DNA of 64,000 nt. It comes from Nemertoderma westbladi (lineage: Eukaryota; Xenacoelomorpha; Nemertodermatida; Nemertodermatidae). The translations under genes were made by a program, and so were the position numbers. Shown here one piece after another: positions 41,801-56,839 of the stretch; the stretch's first letter is position 1, and each line of letters opens with the position of its first letter. The notes beneath the pieces were generated by a model. It had not been told where the DNA came from. It worked only from the letters and a program-made list of their open reading frames with translations, and searched no databases. The DNA is taken from assembly GCA_032718475.1 (NCBI GenBank), contig JAUCBJ010006932.1, positions 57,390-121,389 on the forward strand. The letters run 5' to 3'.

Positions 41801-44800
41801 CTTGGGGGAACCAATGAGACACCTCCAATGTTATATAGTGTCTGATTGTTCTAGTGACAAGGTTGAGGGAACCAATGAGACACCCCCAATGTTATATAGT
41901 GTCTGGTTGTTCTAGTCTCAAGATTGAGGGAACCAATGAGACACCTCCAATGTTATATAGTGTCTGGTTGTTCTAGTGTCAAGCTTGAGGGAACCAATGA
42001 GACACCTCCAATGTTATATAGTGTCGGGTTGTTCTAGTGTCAAGCTTGGGGGAACCAATGAGACACCCCCAATGTTATATAGTATCTGTTTGTTCTAGTG
42101 TCAAGCTTGAGGGAACCAATGAGACACCCCCAATGTTATATAGTGTCTGGTTGTTCTAGTGTCAAGCTTGAGGGAACCAATGAGACACCTCCAATGTTAT
42201 ATAGTGTCTGGTTGTTCTAGTGTCAAGCTTGAGGGAACCAATGAGACACCTCCAATGTTATATAGTGTCTGGTTGTTCTAGTTTCAAGCTTGAGGGAACC
42301 AATGAGACACCTCCAATGTTATATAGTGTCTGGTTGTTCTAGTTTCAAGCTTTGGGGAACCAATGAGACACCTCCAATGTTATATAGTGTCTGGTTGTTC
42401 TAGTTTCAAGCTAGGTGGAACCAATGAGACACCTCCAATGTTATATAGTGTCTGATTGTTCTAGTGACAGGGTTGAGGGAACCAATGAGACACCCCCAAT
42501 GTTATATAGTGTCTGGTTGTTCTAGTGTCAAGCTTGAGGGAACCAATGAGACACCTCCAATGTTATATAGTGTCTGGTTGTTCTAGTTTCAAGCTTGGGG
42601 GAACCAATGAGACACCTCCAATGTTATATAGTGTCTGATTGTTCTATTGTCAAGGTTGAGGGAACCAATGCGACACCCCCAATGTTATATAGTGTCTTGT
42701 TGTTCTAGTGTCAAGCTTGAGGGAACCAATGAGACACCCCCAATGTTATATAGTGTCGGGTTGTTCTAGTGTCAAGCTTGGGGGAACCAATGAGACACCT
42801 CCAATGTTATATAGTATCTGGTTGTTCTAGTGTCAAGCTTGAGGGAACCAATGAGACACCCCCAATGTTATATAGTATCTGTTTGTTCTAGTGTCAAGCT
42901 TGAGGGAACCAATGAGACACCCCCAATGTTATATAGTGTCTGGTTGTTCTAGTGTCAAGCTTGAGGGAACCAATGAGACACCTCCAATGTTATATAGTGT
43001 CTGGTTGTTCTAGTGTCAAGCTTGAGGGAACCAATGAGACACCTCCAATGTTATATAGTGTCTGGTTGTTCTAGTGTCAAGCTTGAGGGAACCAATGAGA
43101 CACCCCCAATGTTATATAGTGTCTGGTTGTTCTAGTGTCAAGCTCGAGGGAACCAATGAGACACCCCCAATGTTATATAGTGTCTGGTTGTTCTAGTGTC
43201 AAGCTTGAGGGAACCAATGAGACACCTCCAATGTTATATAGTGTATGGTTGTTCTAGTTTCAAGCTTGGGGGAACCAATGAGACACCTCCAATGTTATAT
43301 AGTGTCTGATTGTTCTAGTGTCAAGGTTGAGGGAACCAATGAGACACCCCCAATGTTATATAGTGTCTGGTTGTTCTAGTGTCAAGCTTGAGGGAACCAA
43401 TTCGACACCCCCAATGTTATATAGTGTCTGGTTGTTCTAGTGTCAAGCTTGAGGGAACCAATGAGACACCTCCAATGTTATATAGTGTCTGGTTGTTCTA
43501 GTGTCAAGCTTGAGGGAACCAATGAGACACCCCCAATGTTATATAGTGTCTGGTTGTTCTAGTGTCAAGCTTGAGGGAACCAATGAGACACCCCTATGTT
43601 ATATAGTATCTGGTTGTTCTAGTGTCAAGCTTGAGGGAACCAATGAGACACCCCCAATGTTATATAGTGTCTGGGTGTTCTAGTGTCAAGCTTGAGGGAA
43701 CCAATGAGACACCTCCAATGTTATATAGTGTCTGGTTGTTCTAGTGTCAAGCTTGAGGGAACCAATGAGACACCTCCAATGTTATATAGTGTCTGGTTGT
43801 TCTAGTTTCAAGCTTTGGGGAACCAATGAGACACCTCCAATGTTATATAGTGTCTGGTTGTTCTAGTTTCAAGCTTGGGGGAACCAATGAGACACCTCCA
43901 ATGTTATATAGTGTCTGATTGTTCTAGTGACAAGGTTGAGGGAACCAATGAGACACCCCCAATGTTATATAGTGTCTGGTTGTTCTAGTCTCAAGATTGA
44001 GGGAACCAATGAGACACCTCCAATGTTATATAGTGTCTGGTTGTTCTAGTGTCAAGCTTGAGGGAACCAATGAGACACCCCCAATGTTATATAGTGTCGG
44101 GTTGTTCTAGTGTCAAGCTTGGGGGAACCAATGAGACACCTCCAATGTTATATAGTATCTGGTTGTTCTAGTGTCAAGCTTGAGGGAACCAATGAGACAC
44201 CCCCAATGTTATATAGTGTCTGGTTGTTCTAGTGTCAAGCTTGAGGGAACCAATGAGACACCCCCAATGTTATATAGTGTCTGGTTGTTCTAGTGTCAAG
44301 CTTGAGGGGACCAATGAGACACCCCCAATGTTATATAGTATCTGGTTGTTCTAGTGTCAAGCTTGAGGGAACCAATGAGACACCTCCAATGTTATATAGT
44401 ATCTGGTTGTTCTAGTGTCAAGCTTGGGGGAACCAATAAGACACCTCCAATGTTATATAGTATCTGGTTGTTCTAGTGTCAAGCTTGAGGGAACCAATAA
44501 GACACCCCCAATGTTATATAGTGTCGGGTTGTTCTAGTGTCAAGCTTGGGGGAACCAATGAGACACCTCCAATGTTATATAGTATCTGGTTGTTCTAGTG
44601 TCAAGCTTGAGGGATCCAATGAGACACCCCCAATGTTATATAGTATCTGTTTGTTCTAGTGTCAAGCTTGAGGGAACCAATGAGACACCCCCAATGTTAT
44701 ATAGTGTCTGGTTGTTCTAGTGTCAAGCTTGAGGGAACCAATGAGACACCTCCAATGTTATATAGTGTCTGGTTGTTCTAGTGTCAAGCTTGAGGGAACC

Positions 44801-47387
44801 AATGAGACACCTCCAATGTTATATAGTGTCTGGTTGTTCTAGTTTCAAGCTTGAGGGAACCAATGAGACACCTCCAATGTTATATAGTGTCTGGTTGTTC
44901 TAGTGTCAAGCTTTGGGGAACCAATGAGACACCCCCAATGTTATATAGTGTCTGGTTGTTCTAGTGTCAAGCTTGAGGGAACCAATGAGACACCCCCAAT
45001 GTTATATAGTGTCTGGTTGTTCTAGTGTCAAGCTTGAGGGAACCAATGAGACACCTCCAATGTTATATAGTGTCTGGTTGTTCTAGTTTCAAGCTTGGTG
45101 GAACCAATGAGACACCTCCAATGTTATATAGTGTCTGATTGTTCTAGTGACAAGGTTGAGGGAACCAATGAGACACCCCCAATGTTATATAGTGTCTGGT
45201 TGTTCTAGTGTCAAGCTTGAGGGAACCAATGAGACACCTCCAATGTTATATAGTGTCTGGTTGTTCTAGTTTCAAGCTTGGTGGAACCAATGAGACACCT
45301 CCAATGTTATATAGTGTCTGATTGTTCTAGTGACAAGGTTGAGGGAACCAATGAGACACCCCCAATGTTATATAGTGTCTGGTTGTTCTAGTGTCAAGCT
45401 TGAGGGAACCAATGAGACACCTCCAATGTTATATAGTGTCTGGTTGTTCTAGTTTCAAGCTTGGGGGAACCAATGAGACACCTCCAATGTTATATAGTGT
45501 CTGATTGTTCTATTGTCAAGGTTGAGGGAACCAATGCGACACCCCCAATGTTATATAGTGTCTTGTTGTTCTAGTGTCAAGCTTGAGGGAACCAATGAGA
45601 CACCCCCAATGTTATATAGTGTCGGGTTGTTCTAGTGTCAAGCTTGGGGGAACCAATGAGACACCTCCAATGTTATATAGTATCTGGTTGTTCTAGTGTC
45701 AAGCTTGAGGGAACCAATGAGACACCCCCAATGTTATATAGTATCTGTTTGTTCTAGTGTCAAGCTTGAGGGAACCAATGAGACACCCCCAATGTTATAT
45801 AGTGTCTGGTTGTTCTAGTGTCAAGCTTGAGGGAACCAATGACACACCTCCAATGTTATATAGTGTCTGGTTGTTCTAGTGTCAAGCTTGAGGGAACCAA
45901 TGAGACACCTCCAATGTTATATAGTGTCTGGTTGTTCTAGTGTCAAGCTTGAGGGAACCAATGAGACACCCCCAATGTTATATAGTGTCTGGTTGTTCTA
46001 GTGTCAAGCTCGAGGGAACCAATGAGACACCCCCAATGTTATATAGTGTCTGGTTGTTCTAGTGTCAAGCTTGAGGGAACCAATGAGACACCTCCAATGT
46101 TATATAGTGTATGGTTGTTCTAGTTTCAAGCTTGGGGGAACCAATGAGACACCTCCAATGTTATATAGTGTCTGATTGTTCTAGTGTCAAGGTTGAGGGA
46201 ACCAATGAGACACCCCCAATGTTATATAGTGTCTGGTTGTTCTAGTGTCAAGCTTGAGGGAACCAATTCGACACCCCCAATGTTATATAGTGTCTGGTTG
46301 TTCTAGTGTCAAGCTTGAGGGAACCAATGAGATACCTCCAATGTTATATAGTGTCTGGTTGTTCTAGTGTCAAGCTTGAGGGAACCAATGAGACACCCCC
46401 AATGTTATATAGTGTCTGGTTGTTCTAGTGTCAAGCTTGAGGGAACGAATGAGACACCCCTATGTTATATAGTATCTGGTTGTTCTAGTGTCAAGCTTGA
46501 GGGAACCAATGAGACACCCCCAATGTTATATAGTGTCTGGGTGTTCTAGTGTCAAGCTTGAGGGAACCAATGAGACACCTCCAATGTTATATAGTGTCTG
46601 GTTGTTCTAGTGTCAAGCTTGAGGGACCCAATGAGACACCTCCAATGTTATATAGTGTCTGGTTGTTCTAGTTTCAAGCTTTGGGGAACCAATGAGACAC
46701 CTCCAATGTTATATAGTGTCTGGTTGTTCTAGTTTCAAGCTTGGGGGAACCAATGAGACACCTCCAATGTTATATAGTGTCTGATTGTTCTAGTGACAAG
46801 GTTGAGGGAACCAATGAGACACCCCCAATGTTATATAGTGTCTGGTTGTTCTAGTCTCAAGATTGAGGGAACCAATGAGACACCTCCAATGTTATATAGT
46901 GTCTGGTTGTTCTAGTTTCAAGCTTGGGGGAACCAATGAGACACCTCCAATGTTATATAGTGTCTGATTGTTCTAGTGTCAAGGTTGAGGGAACCAACGA
47001 GACACCCCCAATGTTATATAGTGTCTGGTTGTTCTAGTGTCAAGCTTGAGGGAACCAATGAGACACCCCCAATGTTATATAGTGTCTGGTTGTTCTAGTA
47101 TCAAGCTTGAGGGAACCAATGAGACACCCCCAATGTTATATAGTGTCTGGTTGTTCTAGTGTCAAGCTTGTGGGAACCAATGAAACACCTCCAATGTTAT
47201 ATAGTATCTGGTTGTTCTAGTGTCAAGCTTGAGGGAACCAATGAGACACCTCCAATGTTATATAGTATCTGGTTGTTCTAGTGTCAAGCTTGGGGGAACC
47301 AATAAGACACCTCCAATGTTATATAGTATCTGGTTGTTCTAGTGTCAAGCTTGAGGGAACCAATGAGACACCCCCAATGTTATATAG

Positions 47388-50300
47388 TGTCGGGTTGTTC
47401 TAGTGTCAAGCTTGGGGGAACCAATGAGACACCTCCAATGTTATATAGTATCTGGTTGTTCTAGTGTCAAGCTTGAGGGAACCAATGAGACACCCCCAAT
47501 GTTATATAGTATCTGTTTGTTCTAGTGTCAAGCTTGAGGGAACCAATGAGACACCCCCAATGTTATATAGTGTCTGGTTGTTCTAGTGTCAAGCTTGAGG
47601 GAACCAATGAGACACCTCCAATGTTATATAGTGTCTGGTTGTTCTAGTGTCAAGCTTGAGGGAACCAATGAGACACCCCCAATGTTATATAGTGTCTGGT
47701 TGTTCTAGTGTCAAGCTTGAGGGAACCAATGAGACACCCCCATGTTATATAGTGTCTGGTTGTTCTAGTGTCAAGCTTGAGGGAACCAATGAGACACCCC
47801 CAATGTTATATAGTGTCTGGTTGTTCTAGTGTCAAGCTTGAGGGAACCAATGAGACACCTCCAATGTTATATAGTGTCTGGTTGTTCTAGTGTCAAGCTT
47901 GAGGGAACCAATGAGACACCTCCAATGTTATATAGTGTCTGGTTGTTCTAGTTTCAAGCTTGGGGGAACCAATGAAACACCTCCAATGTTATATAGTGTC
48001 TGATTGTTCTAGTGTCAAGGTTGAGGGAACCAATGAGACACCCCCAATGTTATATTGTGTCTGGTTGTTCTAGTGTCAAGCTTGAGGGAACCAATGAGAC
48101 ACCCCCAATGTTATATAGTGTCTGGTTGTTCTAGTGTCAAGCTTGAGGGAACCAATGAGACACCCCCATGTTATATAGTGTCTGGTTGTTCTAGTGTCAA
48201 GCTTGAGGGAACCAATGAGACACCCCCAATGTTATATAGTGTCTGGTTGTTCTAGTGTCAAGCTTGAGGGAACCAATGAGACACCCCCGATGTTATATAG
48301 TGTCTGGTTGTTCTAGTGTCAAGCTTGAGGGAACCAATGAGACACCCCCATGTTATATAGTGTCTGGTTGTTCTAGTGTCAAGTTTGAGGGAACCAATGA
48401 GACACCCCCAATGTTATAAAGTGTCTGGTTGTTCTAGTGTCAAGCTTGAGGGAACCAATGAGACACCCCCAATGTTATAAAGTGTCTGGTTGTTCTCGTG
48501 TCAAGCTTGAGGGAACCAATGAGACACCCCCAATGTTATATAGTGTCTGGTTGTTCTAGTGTCAAGCTTGAGGGAACCAATGAGACACCCCCAATGTTAT
48601 ATAGTGTCTGGTTGTTCTAGTGTCAAGCTTGAGGGAACCAATGAGACACCTCCAATGTTATATAGTGTCTGGTTGTTCTAATGTCAAGCTTGAGGGAACC
48701 AATGAGACACCCCCAATGTTATATAGTGTCTGGTTGTTCTAGTGTCAAGCTTGAAGGAACCAATGAGACACCCCCATCTTATATAGTGTCTGGTTGTTCT
48801 AGTGTCAAGCTTGAGGGAACCAATGAGACACCGCCAATGTTATATAGTGTCTTGTTGTTCTAGTGTCAAGCTTGGGGGAACCAATGAGACACCTCCAATG
48901 TTATATAGTGTCTGGTTGATCTAGTGTCAAGCTTGAGGGAACCAATGAGACCACTCCAATGTTATATAGTGTCTGGTTGTTCTAGTGTCAAGCTTGAGGG
49001 CACCAATGAGACACCCTCAATGTTATATAGTGTCAGGTTGTTCTAGTGTCAAGCTTGAGTGAACCATTGAGACACCCCCAATGTTATATAGTATCTAGTT
49101 GTTCTAGTGTCAAGCTTGGGGGAACCAATGAGACACCTCCAATGTTATATAGTGTCTGGTTGTTCTAGTGTCAAGCTTGGGGGAACCAATGAAACACCTC
49201 CAATGTTATATAGTATCTGGTTGTTCTAGTGTCAAGCTTGAGGGAACCAATGAGACACCTCCAATGTTATATAGTATCTGGTTGTTCTAGTGTCAAGCTT
49301 AGGGGAACCAATGAGACACCTCCAATGTTATATAGTATCTGGTTGTTCTAGTGTCAAGCTTGAGGGAACCAATGAGACACCCCCAATGTTATATAGTGTC
49401 GGGTTGTTCTAGTGTCAAGCTTGGGGGAACCAATGAGACACCTCCAATGTTATATAGTATCTGGTTGTTCTAGTGTCAAGCTTGAGGGAACCAATGAGAC
49501 ACCCCCAATGTTATATAGTATCTGTTTGTTCTAGTGTCAAGCTTGAGGGAACCAATGAGACACCCCCAATGTTATATAGTGTCTGGTTGTTCTAGTGTCA
49601 AGCTTGAGGGAACCCATGAGACACCTCCAATGTTATATAGTGTCTGGTTGTTCTAGTGTCAAGCTTGAGGGAACCAATGAGACACCCCCAATGTTATATA
49701 GTGTCTGGTTGTTCTAGTGTCAAGCTTGAGGGAACCCATGAGACACCTCCAATGTTATATAGTGTCTGGTTGTTCTAGTGTCAAGCTTGAGGGAACCAAT
49801 GAGACACCCCCAATGTTATATAGTGTCTGGTTGTTCTAGTGTCAAGCTTGAGGGAACCAATGAGACACCCCCATGTTATATAGTGTCTGGTTGTTCTAGT
49901 GTCAAGCTTGAGGGAACCAATGAGACACCCCCAATGTTATATAGTGTCTGGTTGTTCTAGTGTCAAAGCTTGAGGGAACCAATGAGACACCTCCAATTTT
50001 ATATAGTGTCTGGTTGTTCTAGTGTCAAGCTTGAGGGAACCAATGAGACACCTCCAATGTTATATAGTGTCTGGTTGTTCTAGTTTCAAGCTTGGGGGAA
50101 CCAATGAAACACCTCCAACGTTATATAGTGTCTGATTGTTCTAGTGTCAAGGTTGAGGGAACCAATGAGACACCCCCAATGTTATATAGTGTCTGGTTGT
50201 TCTAGTGTCAAGCTTGTGGGAACCAATGAGACACCCCCAATGTTATATAGTGTCTGGTTGTTCTAGTGTCAAGCTTGAGGGAACCAATGAGACAACCCCA

Positions 50301-50406
50301 TGTTATATAGTGTCTGGTTGTTCTAGTGTCAAGCTTGAGGGAACCAATGAGACACCCCCAAAGTTATATAGTGTCTGGTTGTTCTAGTTTCAAGGTTGAG
50401 GAAACC
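47388..50406 (+). repeat. Higher-order repeat block, copy 1
   Basis: A specific series of variant monomers of about 3.02 kb, from a TGTCGGG monomer to a GAGGAAACC monomer. It includes a TTATATTGTGT variant, TTATAAAGTGT variants, a CCATCTTATA variant, GAACCCATGAG monomers and a CAAAGCTTGAG insertion. The same series at the same spacing starts at 53551 and 56840. Confidence 0.85.
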
Positions 50407-52679
50407 AATGAGACACCCCCAATGTTATATAGCATCTGTTTGTTCTAGTGTCAAGCTTGAGGGAACCAATGAGACACCCCCAATGTTATATAGTGTCTGG
50501 TTGTTCTAGTGTCAAGCTTGAGGAAACCAATGAGACACCTCCAATGTTGTACAGTGTCTGGTTGTTCTAGTGTCAAGCTTGAGGGAACCAATGAGACACC
50601 TCCAATGTTATATAGTGTCTGGTTGTTCTAGTGTCAAGCTTGAGGGAACCAATGAGACACCTCCAATGTTATAAAGTGTCTGGTTGTTCTAGTTTCAAGC
50701 TTGAGGGAACCAATGAGACACCTCCAATGTTATATAGTGTCTGGTTGTTCTAGTTTCAAGCTTTGGGGAACCAATGAGACACCTCCAATGTTATATAGTG
50801 TCTGGTTGTTCTAGTTTCAAGCTTGGTGGAACCAATGAGACACCTCCAATGTTATATAGTGTCTGATTGTTCTAGTGACAAGGTTGAGGGAACCAATGAG
50901 ACACCCCCAATGTTATATAGTGTCTGGTTGTTCTAGTGTCAAGCTTGAGGGAACCAATGAGACACCTCCAATGTTATATAGTGTCTGGTTGTTCTAGTTT
51001 CAAGCTTGGGGGAACCAATGAGACACCTCCAATGTTATATAGTGTCTGATTGTTCTATTGTCAAGGTTGAGGGAACCAATGCGACACCCCCAATGTTATA
51101 TAGTGTCTTGTTGTTCTAGTGTCAAGCTTGAGGGAACCAATGAGACACCCCCAATGTTATATAGTGTCGGGTTGTTCTAGTGTCAAGCTTGGGGGAACCA
51201 ATGAGACACCTCCAATGTTATATAGTATCTGGTTGTTCTAGTGTCAAGCTTGAGGGAACCAATGAGACACCCCCAATGTTATATAGTATCTGTTTGTTCT
51301 AGTGTCAAGCTTGAGGGAACCAATGAGACACCCCCAATGTTATATAGTGTCTGGTTGTTCTAGTGTCAAGCTTGAGGGAACCAATGAGACACCTCCAATG
51401 TTATATAGTGTCTGGTTGTTCTAGTGTCAAGCTTGAGGGAACCAATGAGACACCTCCAATGTTATATAGTGTCTGGTTGTTCTAGTGTCAAGCTTGAGGG
51501 AACCAATGAGACACCCCCAATGTTATATAGTGTCTGGTTGTTCTAGTGTCAAGATCGAGGGAACCAATGAGACACCCCCAATGTTATATAGTGTCTGGTT
51601 GTTCTAGTGTCAAGCTTGAGGGAACCAATGAGACACCTCCAATGTTATATAGTGTATGGTTGTTCTAGTTTCAAGCTTGGGGGAACCAATGAGACACCTC
51701 CAATGTTATATAGTGTCTGATTGTTCTAGTGTCAAGGTTGAGGGAACCAATGAGACACCCCCAATGTTATATAGTGTCTGGTTGTTCTAGTGTCAAGCTT
51801 GTGGGAACCAATTCGACACCCCCAATGTTATATAGTGTCTGGTTGTTCTAGTGTCAAGCTTGAGGGAACCAATGAGATACCTCCAATGTTATATAGTGTC
51901 TGGTTGTTCTAGTGTCAAGCTTGAGGGAACCAATGAGACACCCCCAATGTTATATAGTGTCTGGTTGTTCTAGTGTCAAGCTTGAGGGAACGAATGAGAC
52001 ACCCCTATGTTATATAGTATCTGGTTGTTCTAGTGTCAAGCTTGAGGGAACCAATGAGACACCCCCAATGTTATATAGTGTCTGGGTGTTCTAGTGTCAA
52101 GCTTGAGGGAACCAATGAGACACATCCAATGTTATATAGTGTCTGGTTGTTCTAGTGTCAAGCTTGAGGGACCCAATGAGACACCTCCAATGTTATATAG
52201 TGTCTGGTTGTTCTAGTTTCAAGCTTTGGGGAACCAATGAGACACCTCCAATGTTATATAGTGTCTGGTTGTTCTAGTTTCAAGCTTGGGGGAACCAATG
52301 AGACACCTCCAATGTTATATAGTGTCTGATTGTTCTAGTGTCAAGGTTGAGGGAACCAACGAGACACCCCCAATGTTATATAGTGTCTGGTTGTTCTAGT
52401 GTCAAGCTTGAGGGAACTAATGAGACACCACCAATGTTATATAGTGTCTGGTTGTTCTAGTGTCAAGCTTGGGGGAACCAATGAAACACCTCCAATGTTA
52501 TATAGTATCTGGTTGTTCTAGTGTCAAGCTTGAGGGAACCAATGAGACACCTCCAATGTTATATAGTATCTGGTTGTTCTAGTGTCAAGCTTGGGGGAAC
52601 CAATAAGACACCTCCAATGTTATATAGTATCTGGTTGTTCTAGTGTCAAGGTTGAGGGAACCAACGAGACACCCCCAAT

Positions 52680-53291
52680 GTGGGGCGAGACACGTAGTCG
52701 GCGAGCCTTTGCATACGGTTCATATAGGGCAAATGGGGCATGTCCGTCTGTCTGTCTGTCTGTCCGTCCGTCCGTCTGGTAAATGTTTGAACGCGAATTT
52801 CTCGGCATCGCTCGTTCGGAATTGAACCAAACTTAGTAGGTAAGTAGTAGAGAGAAAGTTTAGAAAGTTTGTAAAGTTTGGTGAAAAATCATGCAGTCTG
52901 ACGTCAGCTACGACAGATTATGTGGTTTTTAGAAAATGTTAAATTTCTCGGGAAGGCCTCATTTTCCTGAGCTGAAATTTTGGTGGCCTGTAGAGAATCA
53001 TGAAGTCTACCTTTTACGAAATTGAAAAGTTAAGACATTTAATTGGGGATCCGCTAGAGACTCAGAAGTAATGACATAGGCCTCGGTACGGTACTGCTGT
53101 ACAGTGCTGCACTGGTAAGTACGAAATTGCAGAATAACAATTTGACACCACCTAGCGGATTAACATATGATTGTATATCGAATGAATACATTTATAGCAT
53201 GGGATATGGGGTCCAAACTAGACATGCCCCATTTGCTCTATATGAACCGTATGCCAAGGCTTGCCGACTACGTGCTGCGCGAAGTCCCCAC
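52680..53291. mobile_element. Fold-back (MITE-like) element inside the satellite
   Basis: A 612-bp insertion whose ends are inverted repeats. Left: CACGTAGTCGGCGAGCCTTT onward to GGGGCATGTC. Right: the complement, ending at CCCCAC, with arms of about 70 bp that have a few mismatches and an indel. The left arm is followed by a CTGT/CCGT tract. There is no coding frame. No clear target duplication; six extra bases (GAACGT) sit at the right junction. Confidence 0.7.
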
Positions 53292-53550
53292 GAACGTGTT
53301 ATATAGTGTCTGGTTGTTCTAGTGTCAAGCTTGGGGGAACCAATGAAACACCTCCAATGTTATATAGTATCTGGTTGTTCTAGTGTCAAGCTTGAGGGAA
53401 CCAATGAGACACCTCCAATGTTATATAGTATCTGGTTGTTCTAGTGTCAAGCTTGGGGGAACCAATAAGACACCTCCAATGTTATATAGTATCTGGTTGT
53501 TCTAGTGTCAAGCTTGAGGGAACCAATGAGACACCCCCAATGTTATATAG

Positions 53551-56500
53551 TGTCGGGTTGTTCTAGTGTCAAGCTTGGGGGAACCAATGAGACACCTCCA
53601 ATGTTATATAGTATCTGGTTGTTCTAGTGTCAAGCTTGAGGGAACCAATGAGACACCCCCAATGTTATATAGTATCTGTTTGTTCTAGTGTCAAGCTTGA
53701 GGGAACCAATGAGACACCCCCAATGTTATATAGTGTCTGGTTGTTTTAGTGTCAAGCTTGAGGGAACCAATGAGACACCTCCAATGTTATATAGTGTCTG
53801 GTTGTTCTAGTGTCAAGCTTGAGGGAACCAATGAGACACCCCCAATGTTATATAGTGTCTGGTTGTTCTAGTGTCAAGCTTGAGGGAACCAATGAGACAC
53901 CCCCATGTTATATAGTGTCTGGTTGTTCTAGTGTCAAGCTTGAGGGAACCAATGAGACACCCCCAATGTTATATAGTGTCTGGTTGTTCTAGTGTCAAGC
54001 TTGAGGGAACCAATGAGACACCTCCAATGTTATATAGTGCCTGGTTGTTCTAGTGTCAAGCTTGAGGGAACCAATGAGACACCTCCAATGTTATATAGTG
54101 TCTGGTTGTTCTAGTTTCAAGCTTGGGGGAACCAATGAAACACCTCCAATGTTATATAGTGTCTGATTGTTCTAGTGTCAAGGTTGAGGGAACCAATGAG
54201 ACACCCCCAATGTTATATTGTGTCTGGTTGTTCTAGTGTCAAGCTTGAGGGAACCAATGAGACACCCCCAATGTTATATAGTGTCTGGTTGTTCTAGTGT
54301 CAAGCTTGAGGGAACCAATGAGACACCCCCATGTTATATAGTGTCTGGTTGTTCTAGTGTCAAGCTTGAGGGAACCAATGAGACACCCCCAATGTTATAT
54401 AGTGTCTGGTTGTTCTAGTGTCAAGCTTGAGGGAACCAATGAGACACCCCCGATGTTATATAGTGTCTGGTTGTTCTAGTGTCAAGCTTGAGGGAACCAA
54501 TGAGACACCCCCATGTTATATAGTGTCTGGTTGTTCTAGTGTCAAGTTTGAGGGAACCAATGAGACACCCCCAATGTTATAAAGTGTCTGGTTGTTCTAG
54601 TGTCAAGCTTGAGGGAACCAATGAGACACCCCCAATGTTATAAAGTGTCTGGTTGTTCTCGTGTCAAGCTTGAGGGAACCAATGAGACACCCCCAATGTT
54701 ATATAGTGTCTGGTTGTTCTAGTGTCAAGCTTGAGGGAACCAATGAGACACCCCCAATGTTATATAGTGTCTGGTTGTTCTAGTGTCAAGCTTGAGGGAA
54801 CCAATGAGACACCTCCAATGTTATATAGTGTCTGGTTGTTCTAATGTCAAGCTTGAGGGAACCAATGAGACACCCCCAATGTTATATAGTGTCTGGTTGT
54901 TCTAGTGTCAAGCTTGAAGGAACCAATGAGACACCCCCATCTTATATAGTGTCTGGTTGTTCTAGTGTCAAGCTTGAGGGAACCAATGAGACACCGCCAA
55001 TGTTATATAGTGTCTGGTTGTTCTAGTGTCAAGCTTGGGGGAACCAATGAGACACCTCCAATGTTATATAGTGTCTGGTTGATCTAGTGTCAAGCTTGAG
55101 GGAACCAATGAGACACCTCCAATGTTATATAGTGTCTGGTTGTTCTAGTGTCAAGCTTGAGGGCACCAATGAGACACCCTCAATGTTATATAGTGTCAGG
55201 TTGTTCTAGTGTCAAGCTTGAGTGAACCATTGAGACACCCCCAATGTTATATAGTATCTGGTTGTTCTAGTGTCAAGCTTGGGGGAACCAATGAGACACC
55301 TCCAATGTTATATAGTGTCTGGTTGTTCTAGTGTCAAGCTTGGGGGAACCAATGAAACACCTCCAATGTTATATAGTATCTGGTTGTTCTAGTGTCAAGC
55401 TTGAGGGAACCAATGAGACACCTCCAATGTTATATAGTATCTGGTTGTTCTAGTGTCAAGCTTAGGGGAACCAATGAGACACCTCCAATGTTATATAGTA
55501 TCTGGTTGTTCTAGTGTCAAGCTTGAGGGAACCAATGAGACACCCCCAATGTTATATAGTGTCGGGTTGTTCTAGTGTCAAGCTTGGGGGAACCAATGAG
55601 ACACCTCCAATGTTATATAGTATCTGGTTGTTCTAGTGTCAAGCTTGAGGGAACCAATGAGACACCCCCAATGTTATATAGTATCTGTTTGTTCTAGTGT
55701 CAAGCTTGAGGGAACCAATGAGACACCCCCAATGTTATATAGTGTCTGGTTGTTCTAGTGTCAAGCTTGAGGGAACCCATGAGACACCTCCAATGTTATA
55801 TAGTGTCTGGTTGTTCTAGTGTCAAGCTTGAGGGAACCAATGAGACACCCCCAATGTTATATAGTGTCTGGTTGTTCTAGTGTCAAGCTTGAGGGAACCC
55901 ATGAGACACCTCCAATGTTATATAGTGTCTGGTTGTTCTAGTGTCAAGCTTGAGGGAACCAATGAGACACCCCCAATGTTATATAGTGTCTGGTTGTTCT
56001 AGTGTCAAGCTTGAGGGAACCAATGAGACACCCCCATGTTATATAGTGTCTGGTTGTTCTAGTGTCAAGCTTGAGGGAACCAATGAGACACCCCCAATGT
56101 TATATAGTGTCTGGTTGTTCTAGTGTCAAAGCTTGAGGGAACCAATGAGACACCTCCAATTTTATATAGTGTCTGGTTGTTCTAGTGTCAAGCTTGAGGG
56201 AACCAATGAGACACCTCCAATGTTATATAGTGTCTGGTTGTTCTAGTTTCAAGCTTGGGGGAACCAATGAAACACCTCCAACGTTATATAGTGTCTGATT
56301 GTTCTAGTGTCAAGGTTGAGGGAACCAATGAGACACCCCCAATGTTATATAGTGTCTGGTTGTTCTAGTGTCAAGCTTGTGGGAACCAATGAGACACCCC
56401 CAATGTTATATAGTGTCTGGTTGTTCTAGTGTCAAGCTTGAGGGAACCAATGAGACAACCCCATGTTATATAGTGTCTGGTTGTTCTAGTGTCAAGCTTG

Positions 56501-56569
56501 AGGGAACCAATGAGACACCCCCAAAGTTATATAGTGTCTGGTTGTTCTAGTTTCAAGGTTGAGGAAACC
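53551..56569 (+). repeat. Higher-order repeat block, copy 2
   Basis: The same ordered variants as copy 1, offset 6163 bp (including the 612-bp insertion). Differences are few, for example CTGGTTGTTCTAG in place of CTAGTTGTTCTAG near 55260. Confidence 0.85.
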
Positions 56570-56839
56570 AATGAGACACCCCCAATGTTATATAGTGTCT
56601 GGTTGTTCTAGTGTCAAGCTTGAGGGAACCAATGAGACACCCCCAATGTTATATAGTGTCTGGTTGTTCTAGTGTCAAGCTTGAGGGAACCAATGAGACA
56701 CCTCCAATGTTATATAGTGTCTGGTTGTTCTAGTGTCAAGCTTGAGGGAACCAATGAGACACCCCCAATGTTATATAGTGTCTGGTTGTTCTAGTGTCAA
56801 GCTTGAGGGAACCAATGAGACACCCCCAATGTTATATAG

